Source: Physcomitrium patens (Eukaryota; Streptophyta; Bryopsida; Funariales; Funariaceae). From it: a stretch of 64,000 bases of DNA. The DNA lies in assembly GCF_000002425.4 (NCBI RefSeq), contig NC_037275.1, forward strand, positions 6,825,777-6,889,776. Reading direction: 5' to 3'. Below the pieces are notes generated by a model. The model had not been told where the DNA came from, made no database searches, and saw only the letters and a program-made list of their open reading frames with translations. Made by a program: the position numbers and the translations under genes. This document shows, in pieces, positions 1 to 13,477 of this stretch; the first letter of the stretch is position 1, and each line of letters begins with the position of its first letter.

Positions 1-2200
1 AAAATATCCTGTAAATCCTAAATAAATACTAAATAAATACTAAAAAATATTAATTAAATTTTAATTAAATATCATAATAAATTTTAAACCTTATTAAATA
101 TTATTTTAATTATTTATCTTAATTAAAAAATTAATAAAATTGAATTATTGAATTAAAAATAAGCAAATTTTTTTTGAAGAAGATCTAATTACAAAAGTTG
201 AAAAAAATGTTCCTATTATGCTTGAATATTTGCTATCATTCTTTTCTTATTTCAAAAAAAAACTTCCAACTTCAATATATTACTATTAAGTTATTAGATT
301 CGATTTGACTATCTAATTAAGCTCAAATTTATAATACAAATTTAACACAAATATGCTCACAAATCCACCAAATTTCATCCACAGATCTACTATAAAATCA
401 ACACAATGTACTATAATAAAACTTTTTCTCTTATTCATTACAAAAAAAATCATTTAAAACAACCTTCACTTCACATAGCTCTCATAAATTCAAATTCTTC
501 AAATCAAATTATTATAGAAATTCTATCAAGTCTACATTCAAAATCCATACTTTGATTAACAAAAACAAATTCTTTCATTTGACCTAGGCATATGATTTTG
601 TGCCTTAAGGTTTGATTTTGACCTTGGTTCATAATTGTCTCTCTATACATATTAATCTAAGATTTATCTAGATAATTTCTTCTTAATGCTATTCTTTATT
701 TCTACCTAAAAATGCTCATAATACTATTTTTTTCTAATCTACCTTTTTGTGACTTGTTTATGGTCCTACTAAATAGAAGTCTTTTTTAATTTCAGAAATA
801 TAACATAAGAACGTATTGATTTTATTACCTCCTCAACAATAATCTATGATTCTAAAGTAATTTTCTACTATATATTAAAATAAGCTCTTCTATAATAAAA
901 TATTATTTACTCTCTTTTATTCAACAACTATGTTACAATACAATATTTAATTTTTTAGAATATATATAAATATATTTATAACAAAGAAGATTGTTTTTAA
1001 ATTTTAATTTTTTAGTCATCATAAATTTTATTTTTTAACATAAAAAATAAGAATTGTTTTTAGCATACTTGAATGAATTTTTATTTATCTAAAAATAGTA
1101 TAAATTAAAATTATTAACTTAATGGCTCAAAGATGTAATTGTTTTAATTTAATTTTTTTTATTAATTATCTGCATTATTTATTTTTTTAGAAGATAAGAA
1201 TTATTAGATAAGGCATAAATAAGCATTGTTTTTTCTTAAGACAATATATAATATTAGATATATATTATAACAAATATATGTTATAACAAGCTTGGCAAAA
1301 ATATAAGATGTGTATTGAAATGAAATACTTGTGATTCTTGTGATTGGTATAAAATTCAATTAAGTAAGTAGTTTCTTTTAGGTAGTTATACAATTCTTAA
1401 ATTTATAGTACTAAAATAATTTTTTTTGAAAAATTTGGAATTTATCTTAGATATTAAAAAAATTAAATAAAAGAGAATAAAATAAAGTCTATCATTAGTA
1501 TTTATTTATTATAAAATTATATTTTATACAAAGTTTGAAGTACTTACTTTTATAATTGTCTTTTAAAATTTTTGAATGGTATAAAATAAGAGCTATAATA
1601 AAAGTAATTTTTAAACTTTAAAATATTATTTTTTTATCTTAATTCAATTTTAATTTTTCTTTAAATTAATTATATAAGCATAGCATTGATTGAAAATATT
1701 TTTTTATTAAATGTCTTGTAATAGTTTTTAAATATTAAAAACATATAATATCATGTATAATTTATATAATTATCTAAACTATTATAGTTTATATTTGATT
1801 AGTACTATTTATAACTTATCATTTAAGATAATACATTTCAAAAATTTCTACTTGAGTTGTGTAAAATATGTTTTTTTTTGTATTTCAACATATAGTCTTA
1901 TATTTTAAACTTTTTTGTGATACAAATTAACATATTTCTCATATTTATCTTTATTCTTGAAATATTAAAGAAATTAGATAATCTTCAAAAATTTATGAGA
2001 ATTTAAATTCTTTTCTTTTTTATACAAAATATTAGCATATTTATATAAGGTTTTGAATGTTTATTAAAATTATTTGTAAAAATATTATTTGTATATTTCT
2101 TCAAATAAAAAAGATGTTAAAATAAAAATTTAAAGAATGTGAATAAATAATTAATTTTTAAAAATAAATAATAAATAATAAATATATATATTTAAAAAGA
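1..2200. other. AT-rich intergenic DNA, no gene seen
   Basis: Very AT-rich sequence with homopolymer runs and no open frame of useful length. No splice-supported coding exon or RNA gene was recognised. It borders a decayed Ty3/Gypsy element and may contain older, unrecognisable transposon remains. Confidence 0.7.
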
Positions 2201-2400
2201 AATTATAATGGCTATTGCTAAAAGACAAAAAAAAACTAGAGACTTTTGAAATTAGACACAATTAAAAACAAAGCCATGTCTATGAAGCTTTTAAAATACT
2301 TTTTTAGAAGATATTATAAAATATATTTATTTTTATTTGATTCTACTCACTCATATTATTTAGATAATTATTCGAGTAAATATGGGTGCCCAAGATATTA
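2200..2400 (-). repeat. Left LTR remnant of the Gypsy fossil
   Basis: Sequence around 2,285-2,395 is similar to 6,727-6,838, in the same orientation, on either side of the Gypsy coding remains. This copy is shorter than the right one. No target duplication could be made out. A short plus-strand open frame at 2,246-2,434 lies across this LTR and is not considered a gene. Confidence 0.65.
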
Positions 2401-5400
2401 CCTCTTTTCTAAGAACAAGTTTCACAAGGAATAATGCTTACATATTGAAAAAGCCCAAGATACAACAAATTGTATTTGCTATATAGTGTGAACTTTATTT
2501 CCTTTGAAGGTAGTTGATAGGTCCTTTCATCTATCAATAATGTCTTATAGCAAGGTAAAAAGACCACCTTGATATTTGATCATTGGTGAATTCTTCATAA
2601 CTTCTTTTAAATAAAATATTTAAAATACTATCAAGAATGATTTCTATCTCTAACAATATTACCAAACATTAAAAATATTTCTTAAATTTGTAATACAAAA
2701 TATGTTAAATCTTGTTATCTATTCAAAGAATGACATGTTGCTCTTGAGGGTCTTCATATCTATTATGTTGTCTTCATGGTTGTGACAATTGCAATGTTTT
2801 GTCGAATAATTTAACAAATGATAGCTCTAAAATTAAATTTATTAATTATTAATTTTTTTATCTCTTTAGCACTAAAAATATATAAATAATATAATTAAAA
2901 ATAAAATATAAAATATAATCTTTATTGAACCTTATTTTCTTTACAATAAATAATTATTTGAATTTTTATCTTAGTTTTGATGGATGTAGTTGACAAAAAG
3001 TTTTAATCATCTTTGTTGTATTTGTAAGATTTTTAGTTGGCTTTCATAAGCATTTATTAATATCATATTTGCATCAATAAACAAAATATTCCAACCTAAG
3101 TCAATACTACTTTAAGTCTAAAATATCTTAGATTTCAAATACTTGATTATTATATACTTCTACATGACAAAGTGACATTTGTCATCTTCCCAAGAAATTT
3201 ATCATCTTACATGATTCAAGAAGATGCATGTGGAACACATAACAGATCTTCATAAATTCCGGTAGGTCTAATGAATAAATAACTAAATTAATTTTTTTAT
3301 AAATATAAATTTATAATAAAATAAATATACCTTATTATCAATGTAAAATTAAGATTGTTCTTTGCAATAGGCATTTGCATTGATTATTTTTTGTTCTTGA
3401 GTTTCTTTTAATTATCCTTCAATATTATATGTAACTTTGATAAACCATTATCTAAATCTTTTGCTACAAGATCATCAACTTTTGAAAAGTCAAAAATATT
3501 AAATTATGGATGATATTTATAATTAATAATAATAATAAAATAAATAAAAGAATCTAAGATATTATTAAAAAAAAAAAAAAAATCAATAGCAAAAGAATTA
3601 TCTCAACATCTTGATGATAGTTGATGGTACATTACAAATATTACTCTAAAATTTTATTTACTTTTTTTGTTTGTTAATAAATTTAAGGATGAAAAGCCAA
3701 AAATTATTTTTTATCTATCTTTAATATCTTTAAAAATATTCTTTAAAACCTTGATACAAATAAAGTTCTTCTATTAAATATAATATCTTTTGGTAATTTA
3801 TGATAACAACAAATATAGTCAAAGAATAGTTTAATGGTTTTTTTTACTTATAATAGATTTTATACATGATATATAATATACCATCTAAGAGAAACAATCT
3901 ACTATCAAAAATATAGAATCATAAAAACTTAAAATTAAAAGATCCATGACAAAATCTATAAAAGTAAAAGACCATGGTTGTTCTAATATAAGTAGTAGTC
4001 ATAGAAGTTTGTTAGATTGATGAGGAGTTTTTGATCATGAAAAAATGTCACATAATTGTAAAAAACTTTAGACTATCTTTTATATTTGAAACCACCAAAA
4101 ATATTTTGAGATTAATTCTAAGATATTATTTCATCTAAAATATCCTATAATGGAAAAGTTGTGACAAAGTAGAAGATCTTGTAATCATTCTTCTTCTTTT
4201 GGAATATATAAGTGTCCCTAAAAATAGAATAGATTATTCTTAAATTCAAACTTAGAAGCATCATGAGATTTGAAAGAATTATTTTTAATGTAACAAATAA
4301 AAAAATTAAATAATATACTAAATTGAACTTCCTTGAAAAATTTTAAATTAATATTTATTATTGATTTTATTGCTTAAAGATGAAATTGATCTAGCTTCAA
4401 GAAAAAAAATTATTGTTAATCAAAAGTTTTATTTATTTATTTTAACATAAGTTTAAAATTTCTAGAATGGAGGTCTAACAAACCTCATTATTTTTTTAGC
4501 CACTATGTGATTTTGAATTCATATTTTGATAAAGACATGCTCCAAAAATTTAGGCAATAATTTAAAATACATGCTAATATAAAATACTCAAGGTTCTTAT
4601 AATATGTATAAATAATTTTTAGACTTAAAGCCCCTTCTAGATAATAGTGTCATTCTTAAAATGAAACTACAAATAAAAAAAAAATCTTTATTGTAGATCT
4701 TATAGTTGATCTTTCTTATTGAAATTTTTCTTAAATAAAAAGCAACAAAGTGAGGTTTATCAATTTTTTTTATTTATAATTATACCACACTTGAGATAAG
4801 ATTTGATGTAATTTTTTTCTTAAAAAATGTATTTAAAAAGTTGATACAAAACAAGATTGATGCATTAATAATAAAAAAAAAAAACTTCAAAGCTTCAATT
4901 GATTGTTGAAATTCTTTATTCCATTCAATTTTTTTTTATAAGTCAAATATATAAATCAAGCTACCCCTCAAAATATATTTGATAAAAATCTAATAATAAT
5001 TTACAAATTTTAAAAATATTGGATATCTTTATTATTCTTAAAATCTTCTAATCTATGATAGTTTAAATTTTCTTAGAATCTATTATAAAACCATTATTTA
5101 AAATAATATATCTTAAGAAATCAACTTAAATAATATAAAATATATACTTTTTAGCTTTGCATACAATCTTGCATCTTTTAATTTTTTTAGTACATAATAA
5201 ATTTGAAATTTATAATTTTTTATATTTTTAAAATATATTAAAATATCATCTAAAAAATCTCAAAAGACATCATTTATTAGATGTTGAAAAGTAATTGGTA
5301 TATTTGTAAGTCCAAAAATCATGACATTATATTCAAAATATCTATACTTGCTTCAAATTGTAGTCTTTTATTCATCTCTTTCTTTAATGCATAGAAGATT

Positions 5401-6381
5401 GTATATTCTTCATAGATATTATTTTGTATAGAACTAGGCATTATTTAATTGATCAAGAAGTCTAGATATTAAAAATAGAAGGTACCAATTTTTGATGATA
5501 TCTTGTTGAGCCATTGATGATCTACACCCTTTTGTAATGATCCATCTTTTTTCTTCACAAACAAGATAGGAGCTATTACTAAAGATTTTGAATGGCGTAT
5601 GAAATTTTTGGCTAGGTTTTTATCATGGTATTCATCAAATACAATCAATTTGTTCTATGATAAGCTATAGATTTGTCCAAATAGTAGTTGAGCTCATTCT
5701 TGAAGGTCAATTGAGTAATTTTAAAGACAATGATTTAGAAGATTATTAGTATTATTTTTTTATAAATATCTTAATAATTAGAGTTGGATAGCTTTGAGAT
5801 TGAAGTTCAATCAATAGTTGTATTTGATTGATGAATCTCCAAAAATTTAATTTTGTGTCATCAAACTTTTCAAATAAGGTAACTCTTAGTTCTTTAATAC
5901 TTAAATAATGTTCCATCATAAGAGAAGTAACATGATTTGGTATAGATAATGAAGCAGCTCTAATTATCTCTCTATCTTCACTTCTTATCAATATTGTTAT
6001 TTCTTGTGGTATTAAATTAAGTTTATGCATTGCAAGTATTAATTCTATCATTTGCTTTCATATTTGTATTATTGCACTTTATATTTCAATAAGCTTTGCC
6101 ATTATAAAATAATAGAAAAGAAGATATTTAATATTACTTAAGAAAAATAGAAGAAAAGACTTGAGAACAAAAAAAATTATAAAAACAATATTATCTTAAA
6201 AGTGCATAATCTACAACTTCTAATATGCTTATATCTTATAAAGAAAAAGAAGAAATATATTCTCAATCAAGAAAATGCAATGCTTTGATGTTCTTAGCAT
6301 ATTCCTATTAATTTATCAATGATAAGAACTTAAAAAATATAAATATATAAGTGACTTATTTTTAAAGAAAGATGAAAAATA

Positions 6382-6840
6382 ATATATATATATATATATA
6401 TATTAAAAAGATACTAAAATAGCTATTGACAAAAGAAGAAAAAATAGAAATTCTTGAATCAAGACTAAAAGTAAGAAAAGAATTGACAAAAATGAAAAAG
6501 TATTCATTCTTGCTTCTATATATACCATCTAATTAAGAGCTATATAGTGAGGTTCTACAAGACCTTCAACACATGTCTAACTTGTAAGATAAGCTTCCTA
6601 TGTATGTACCACATGTCCAACTTATATCACAAGTGGCCAATATGTACATTACATGGCCAATATGTTGGCCAAGTTTTCAACCTACTAGTCATCTATAGAC
6701 ATGTATAAAAGCAAAGTCACATATATGAAGCTTCTAAAAATCTTTTTTATAAGATATAATAAAATTTATCTAATTTTATTTGATTCTACTTATTTATATT
6801 ATTTAGGTATTTATTAAAATAAGTATAAATATTCATAATA
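6382..6840 (-). repeat. Right LTR remnant of the Gypsy fossil
   Basis: This stretch shares its last 110 bases or so with the left LTR remnant, and opens with a (TA)n run at 6,382-6,403. Part of it also resembles sequence near 9,065-9,150, which suggests that a related element lies to the right. Confidence 0.6.
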
Positions 6841-7790
6841 CAAAATAATTTTATAATAAATTAAAAATAAATAAAATAATGATTTAACTTTTTCTTTAAA
6901 TCACAATTAAGTAAAGTTTTTATTTTAGAAATATATATACATATTAGAAATATTATGTAAATAAAAAATGACTATTTATTTTTTATAGCTAGTATAAATC
7001 TTTTAATTCTAACAAATAAGAATTGTAATGATTTATTAATATTGAGATAAATTTAAAATTAACCTTTTGTAATTTTTAATTAATATTTCAATTATATAAT
7101 TCAAACTAGGGAAGGCCAAGTACCATTGGAATTAAAAGATATTTAATGATGTTGAAAATAATTCCAAATATTTAATCTCTTAACAACATTTTTAACAACT
7201 TAGTATTTTTTTTATAGCATCTTTAGATAATCTAGACTAGCATTGGTATAAATTTCACACTTGTGATTGATATAAACTTGATACTTATGATTGGTATAAA
7301 TTTTAATTTTAGTATAATATATCAATAATCTAGACTAGCATTGGTTGGATCTTCCTTAAAAGTATTAATTTTTATTGTAATGCCAAAAAAATCATCTATA
7401 AAATATATTAAGGCTCTAATGTGTAAGAGCACTTAAATTAGAATTCTCATTTTTGAGTTTTAATAATTTAAAAAAAATTAAAAAATAATGTAGGATATGA
7501 TAGTAGCTTGAAACTTATATTTAATGGTTGTTGTTTAGAATTGTCGAATTAGAAGATCCCTAATATAATTGTTTGCTTTCTTTTTTCTTTTTTCTTTTTT
7601 ACTTTCTAATTTTTAAATTTATAATTTGTATTGCAAATCTATTCAATTAGATGTGATAGTCTTATATTTTATGACATAATTTTTTATAATATAAAAACAT
7701 ATTTTCACAACAAAAAATATTAATTTTTTAATATTAATTTTTTAAATTGGATTTTATTATTAATTTTTATATTTTCTTTTTTTAATGAAT
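6840..7790. other. AT-rich DNA between two Gypsy fossils
   Basis: No gene, exon or RNA was recognised. It contains a short local near-duplication, with a 'CTAGACTAGCATTGGT' segment appearing near 7,230 and again near 7,330, which is probably decayed repeat. Confidence 0.5.
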
Positions 7791-8460
7791 ATGTTTCTAA
7801 GAATCTAAAAACTATTGCCATTACTTGATTTTTCTTTCTTTGAACAAATCTTTTTTTAAAGTCCTTCAAAGAATTGATTGTTGTCTATGATTTCTTAAGT
7901 AATATATTGTTCCAATGAATCTACTTTTTGCATTGCCAATACCAGATTTTTAACATTTTCTTTTAAATCATACCAAAATTGATTGATGAAAAATTTACTA
8001 TTCAAATCTATATCATAAGCAAGTTGTTAGAATTTTGTAATATAGATATCAGTTAAATATGACCCTTATTGTAAAGATTGGAGTTTCTTTTTTGCTATTC
8101 TTTTTCAATAATTCTTTTTAGATATAATCATAAATTATTCTAAAAATGATTTCAAATAATTTAAAACTTTTAAAAGTTTCTTTCTATCAAATATATAAAT
8201 TATAAAAATAAAGATAAAAATAAAAATCTTATATAAAAGTGTGACTATAAATCATATTTGAATGATACCATCACAATAATAAGAAGGATGTAATTATAAA
8301 AAGAACTTGGTTTATTGTAGAAATCCTCAAAATTTTAATTTTGCTCTATGAAATATTTCTAGTATATTAGACTTGAGCTCCTTTTTATTTATGGTGGTAA
8401 GACCTTTATAATCCACATGTAGAGTAAATCTTCTTATACTTATTTCTCTCAATTCTACAA
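7790..8460 (-). mobile_element. Second Ty3/Gypsy fossil, gag part
   Basis: Read on the minus strand this shows the typical order of a plant or fungal Gypsy gag: an N-terminal FxGFLQ-type block near 8,340, then a block like the 'INQFxxGLKxxVKxL' segment followed by 'DSLEQYIT' near 7,960-7,900. It is broken in several places and very AT-rich, so it is old. It is separate from the gag remnant at 5,752-6,051. No pol was seen next to it. Confidence 0.75.
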
Positions 8461-8999
8461 CTTCTTGATATAAATAATATAACTTCATTATTGATTTCTT
8501 CCATATGTGTAGAAATATTATTTTTATATGATATTTTAGCTTGATATAGATTAAAGAGCTTGTAAATATCTATAATAGTTGCAAATCTATTGTCACTTCC
8601 TCTAAGTGATTCATTTGTGGTTTTTCTTATTTCTTTCTAAATTAATATAAGCTTAAAATAGATAACATAAATAAGCATATGATTCAAATTTAAAGAAGAT
8701 ATTTTGTAATTTTTAACACCAAATAATTTTTTTGTATAGAATAATAATCTATTTTTTTTAGTAAAATAATAAATTTTATAAAAAATAAATAAATAAATGT
8801 AGTTAATTTGTAACCTTTAAACTACAACAATATTTTCTAAGAAGCAAAGTAATATACTCAATGCTTAAATAAAACATCTATAATAAATTGTAACAAATTG
8901 TCAAAGATATGAATCAAGACAAATATTTAACATACTCTTGTATTATTATAGAGTAAAGAGAGATAAATAAGAAAAAAAATTAGATAGAAAGAATTTTGA

Positions 9000-9400
9000 A
9001 TGACTATTATCAAATATAAAGAATCTATTTTTTTAATTATATCATAATAAAATAAAATAAAATAAAATAAAAAAAGTTGACAAGACTAAAGATGGTATCA
9101 ATCTTGCCTCCATAAATATATTAGCTACTAAGAAGGCCTTATAAAAGCTTCTAAGAATTTGCAAGGTATGTAGCCAAAGCATCAAGGTATAGGTTGCTTC
9201 TAATGCAACTTTCTAAAAGTATATAACTTGTAGAACAAGTTTCAATGGCCACATGAGATATCTAAAAAAGTCTAAATATTTGATCCAAATTAAGAAAAAA
9301 TTCTTAAAATTTTCTAAAGAAAATATTATCTAATTAACATATTCTACCTACTTCTACTTACTTCTTTTTACTTTAATTTATTTGAATAATATATAAAAAT
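9000..9400 (-). repeat. Probable LTR remnant related to the Gypsy fossil
   Basis: The segment near 9,065-9,150 resembles part of the right LTR at 6,478-6,560 ('TTGACAA', then a CTTGC(C/T)TC block and similar flanks). It is likely the upstream LTR of the gag fragment at 7,790-8,460. The similarity is partial, so the call is tentative. Confidence 0.45.
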
Positions 9401-10100
9401 ATTACAAAAAATTAAAGATAAAATAAAACTTTAATTATACATATTTTTATTAATTATATTAATGATGTCTATTTTATTTAATAAATAATTAAAGATATTT
9501 ACATCACTTATATAAATTATATTGATAAATGATATGAATTTAAAATTTATATAATTATAATTTAAATAAATTTCTTTCAAAAACCTAATGGTCTTTTTTT
9601 AATAAGGATTATTTTGAAAGATCTCACTTGCTATTAATGAAGCATTTGCTCGTTATATATAAAAGTATTATAAATTAATTAAAAATTTAGATCTTAATTT
9701 AAAAAAAAAAACTAGCACCAAGTCTTTTGAACTTATATGATTAATTATTTCAACTGAATAAATTATATGATTTTTTTATATACAAGTATTGTATTTGGAA
9801 CTGAATCAGGTTAAATATTATTTTAATTTATAGTTTATTATGTATGATCAGTATATTGTATCAGAGTTCAAAGTTTTAATTGTGTAAAAAAATTAATTAA
9901 ATTAAATTAATAATTTAATTCTTTTAAAAAAAGGCTGTTGATTAAAAATATTATAGTAAAATTTCCCAATTGAAAGGTGGATTAATAAATATAATACACG
10001 TTGAATATATTTTTTAGTTTATACAAATTTTCAATTTAATTTATTAGTGTTCCATGCAATTTGACATGTAATTTGAAAATACTTTAAATATTATTATAAT
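9400..10100. other. AT-rich intergenic DNA
   Basis: No gene or clear repeat was recognised. The AT-rich block ends abruptly near 10,100, where composition and codon-like texture change. Confidence 0.55.
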
Positions 10101-11337
10101 TATTATTACTACTACTGTTTGTCTTTAAAATATTCTAATTGTTACAAGAAGCTAAACAAAGTTTGTCGCTCTGCAAAGGTTCACTATCTGTGCTTGAGAT
10201 GGCACGTGTCGATTCACGTCAAAGGTCTCATTTCTTCAACTGTTACCAAGTACTCTTCATGTCATCTTGTTACTGTGGGCCGTGGGTCTCTAGACAAGGG
10301 ACTTTCAAGTGCAGCCAAAGGAGGGTTTGACACTTTCTCCTTCAGAGAGAAGAATTTTTCTTGCACTCTGGGGAGTGCAGGAACCTTCTCACTGCGCAGC
10401 TTTACTGTCAAATTATTCGTATCAGAATGGGTCATTTCACGACTGTAATACACAAAATTTACTCACTCAAAACCGCCTTTTCATGTAGAAATGTATATCA
10501 GAAACAGCGGTGTTAGGAAGACATTGAGCTTCATCACAGAAACACGAGTTCAATGACAGATATAATAATCACCAAGGCTTCAGAGATTCATGTTAACTTG
10601 TCAGAGAAGGAAGTCTGGTTCCATTTCAGCGACAATTCAAAGACGGAGACAAAGAAGTGGAATAAGAAGAAGATGATGATGAAGATGTGACATTAAGAAT
10701 CAGAGCCCACAAACCGGCAGAGGGAAATGGGGGCTAAAAACCAAATAAAATAAATTAAAAATCAACCAGTGCAGAGACGCAAATGGAACAAGCCTGAAAG
10801 TCCCCCCGCTAAGAGATCAAGGACAATGAATGAAGGCAGTGGGTGCATGTCAGAGCAGCTGATTCTTGTCATGCTTCCACCTCCCCCTCGCATTCAATGC
10901 CACCGGACGCAATTCCTCAATACGACTCATACTTAAGCCCTCCTGCAGCCTCCCTTGCACCTCATCGCCATCATCTCTCCCACTTCTTTCACTAAACCTG
11001 CAGTCATTAGACCCATACAGTTGCACACAGCCAGGACTTGTCACTGGCATTTGGAGTAAGTTAGGCACTAGCTAGTCGAGGTACTAACTGGAGAGTCCTG
11101 CCTGCGACATCTACTGCAACTGATACCGGACAATCCTGCTCGTTGCAATTGCCTCCCAGTCCCCACCCCACCCTCTCTACCAGGAGTTTGCTGTCGCTTT
11201 GTTGAGCACTAGTATCAGATACCAACACTCTCCAATTCGTGTTTCTGTCGTCAGATCGTAGCTGCGTTGTCGATCCGGTGAGGTTATTGAAGAAAGAGAG
11301 CTGTGTAGGTTGTATTGTTGGATATCAGGTAAGAGGC
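10100..11337 (+). promoter_or_regulatory. Upstream and leader region of the phytocyanin gene
   Basis: GC-richer DNA between the transposon block and the phytocyanin start. It includes a CACGTG core at 10,203-10,208 (below) and pyrimidine-rich stretches near 11,160-11,230 typical of plant leaders. Open frames on both strands here overlap each other, resemble no known protein and are not called. The transcription start cannot be placed by eye. Confidence 0.5.
10202..10210 (+). promoter_or_regulatory. G-box / ABRE-like element
   Basis: The sequence GGCACGTGTC (10,201-10,210) contains a perfect CACGTG G-box core, with the ACGTGTC form used by ABRE-binding bZIP factors in plants. It is about 1.1 kb upstream of the phytocyanin start. 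Function is inferred only from the motif. Confidence 0.35.
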
Positions 11338-11922
11338 ATGGCAAAGGTAGTGCTGTCTGTGTTGCTCTTTGTGGTGGTGCTGGCTATGGCTTCGGCAGCT
11401 TATGCCGACAACCAGCCCGCCGGTAGAGAGTACCAAGTGAAGTGGGACTTCCCCACGGGGGATAAGTACTACAGTGCCGTGCAGGGGAAGACGTACTACG
11501 TCGGTGACTCTCTGAGTAAGTCTCACATTTTTGAGTTGGTGTTTTTTCCTCCTTCTCCCCCTTGATTTCGGATACTGATCAACAGTAAAACTTTACGCTT
11601 TGGCAATGTGTAGCATGAGCTTTTTTTTCGGTGTTTCTGTTTGTTGAAACTTACTGGGTTGGTGGATGATGAATGGGGGTGGTGACTTGCAGAGTTTACG
11701 TATATGCAGGAGATGCACAATGTGGTGAAGGTGGGGAGCTTCGAGGACTTCAACCAGTGCACCATGACCAAGCCCCTTAGTCCTGAGTTCGCTGACGGTG
11801 CCACTTCCATGCCGCTTGACAAGCCTGGGGTCCACTATTTCATCTGCTCTATTCCTGGTCACTGCTCCGACGGCATGAAGATCAAGGTCCTCGCCATTAA
11901 CCGTCCCCGCAAGCTTATGTAA
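11338..11922 (+). CDS. Phytocyanin (plantacyanin-like secreted blue copper protein)
   Basis: Two exons, 11,338-11,515 and 11,693-11,922, encode 135 residues. Residues 1-23 form a signal peptide ending in AYA, so the protein should enter the secretory pathway and act in the wall or apoplast. The mature part is one plastocyanin-like domain. Visible type 1 copper ligands are His68, Cys111, His116 and Met121, and Cys82/Cys117 are placed to form the usual disulfide. The intron sits at the phase-1 position after GDSL, common in this family. There is no C-terminal hydrophobic GPI-type tail, which favours plantacyanin over uclacyanin or ENODL types. Phytocyanins carry out electron transfer; the partner is unknown. 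An in-frame ATG at 11,239 would add 33 residues before the signal peptide, so 11,338 is preferred. A perfect donor-like CAG|GTAAGA lies just before the start codon, at 11,329-11,335. Confidence 0.94.
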
Positions 11923-13477
11923 CCGGGGACATTGTTGAAATGGGTCGTTCCATTACCACAGCGATGAGTGGCTGGAAGGGCCACAAGTCATGATATGCTG
12001 TTAAAGCGTGGTCGAGTATAAATACGAATGGAAGACAAGCCTCTGGCCTTGTAGTTAGAAGGTTGGTTTGTACCGTTTACTGCAATGAACGCAGTTACAG
12101 AGTACTATTAGAAGTAAGAAAATACATGTTGATAGTCTTGGAATGGGAATTAGTATGATGCGCTGTGTTCCTAGTAGAAATGGCAAGTTAATGGCCGTGT
12201 CTTGGGGAGGAATTAGTCGTCGTCATCCAGGATCCATAACGTGAATTAACTGTACCGCGGTGAGAGGATCTTCGTGATGAAGTAATTACATCCTTTAATT
12301 CCTTCTCCATTTTTATCTACTTTCGCCACCGTTGTTCTTGAATTTTGAATGCTATATGTGCTACAGTTCCTGTTAAGCAGGCTGATTTGGTTTGGGACAC
12401 TTGGACCAGTATGAATAGTGTGAGGAATATCGTCTGCGCAGTGTCGCTGTAGTTCTTCAGTGTCATGATGGTATGCCAATAATATCTCATCTGCCCAGAT
12501 ATTGATTGCATTTACATTGCAACACCGTTACCCAGCAATGAATTTTCTGTTCAATCAACCTTACTGCCTCGCAATTATCTCGTTTGCTCTGCTCACATAT
12601 TTGATTTAAGTAATTCCTAAAATGAGTATTTGACTCGGCTTCCTACCATCAAATCTGCCAGTCAATTTTTACCATTGTGCGAAGCTGTATCACAGATTTG
12701 TGGTAGCAACTTCTCACCTCACTTACTCCAAACGCAACGTTCACGTCATACACTGAGATAGCCACCTGAAAAGGGTATAATATAATACTGAAATTGTCTT
12801 CTAATTCTTCTTCATTATCCGCAAGCCCACTAGTATACATGGGAAATTAGATTTTATGCTGCATGACTGTAGCATGAAAATAACAGACTTCTTTTCAGAG
12901 ATTCAATCAAACCTTCGAACGGCAACCTCTAACACTCACTTCATGCCTCAAGACATAAACAACCTGGCGATACGTTGATTTTCAAGGCCTGTAATAACAT
13001 CCCAAGCCTGTTAATCCGCTTATATCAAAAAACTCCAATAAAGAGAGATGACTGTTGGGTTCGATTGGCATGAGATGAGCGAACTTTAGCTATGGTCGAT
13101 CAAATTATCACATAGAAACAGAACAGAGAGTAAAAACGTAATAGTTGGCACTGAGCATTACAAAAGTCGAAACAGACCAGGAATGAATGCCGGAAAGGCT
13201 CACTTATGCCTCAATGCTGTTTGAATTATACAAGAACCAGACACATGAGCCACTTGTTAGCTCTTGTTTACAGAGGAGAGGCTCAGAAACCACATCCGGA
13301 GGAAGACTGCCTCCAGACTCCTATTCGCACTCCCAAGTTCCAAAACGTGTCTTAATTTTCCCAGAGTATGGGATGGCAATTACACAACAAGCTGATTGTG
13401 AACCAGAACTAAACTGCACTACAAAACACGAGAAAGAGATGCAATGGTTGGTGTTAAGGGACATCCTACGATACATT
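11923..13477. other. Convergent intergenic region with the two 3' ends
   Basis: Lies between the stop of the phytocyanin gene and the stop of the GT8 gene, which point toward each other. It must hold both 3' untranslated regions and terminators. The small open frames present have no recognisable similarity and are not called. Confidence 0.6.

Larger units (their letters stand above)
2200..6840 (-). mobile_element. Ty3/Gypsy LTR retrotransposon fossil
   Basis: On the minus strand the parts run from high to low coordinates: a gag fragment (about 6,051-5,752), reverse transcriptase (about 5,650-5,100) with the Gypsy-type VKKKDGS and LDDILIY-like blocks, and integrase (about 4,200-3,670). Similar sequence near 2,285-2,395 and 6,727-6,838 marks the remains of the two LTRs; the right one is longer, from about 6,400. 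The element is heavily decayed, with many breaks and a large internal deletion between gag and pol. Its coding blocks have drifted strongly toward A/T, so it is old. Family and order are inferred from these blocks; exact ends are uncertain. Confidence 0.82.

Noticed and set aside
2246-2434. Plus-strand open frame of 62 residues
   Set aside because: It lies across an LTR remnant of the Gypsy fossil and is matched by the other LTR copy, so it is repeat sequence.
10119-10453. Overlapping open frames at the left edge of the gene block
   Set aside because: Frames on both strands overlap almost fully and none resembles a known protein. The stretch is more likely upstream regulatory DNA.
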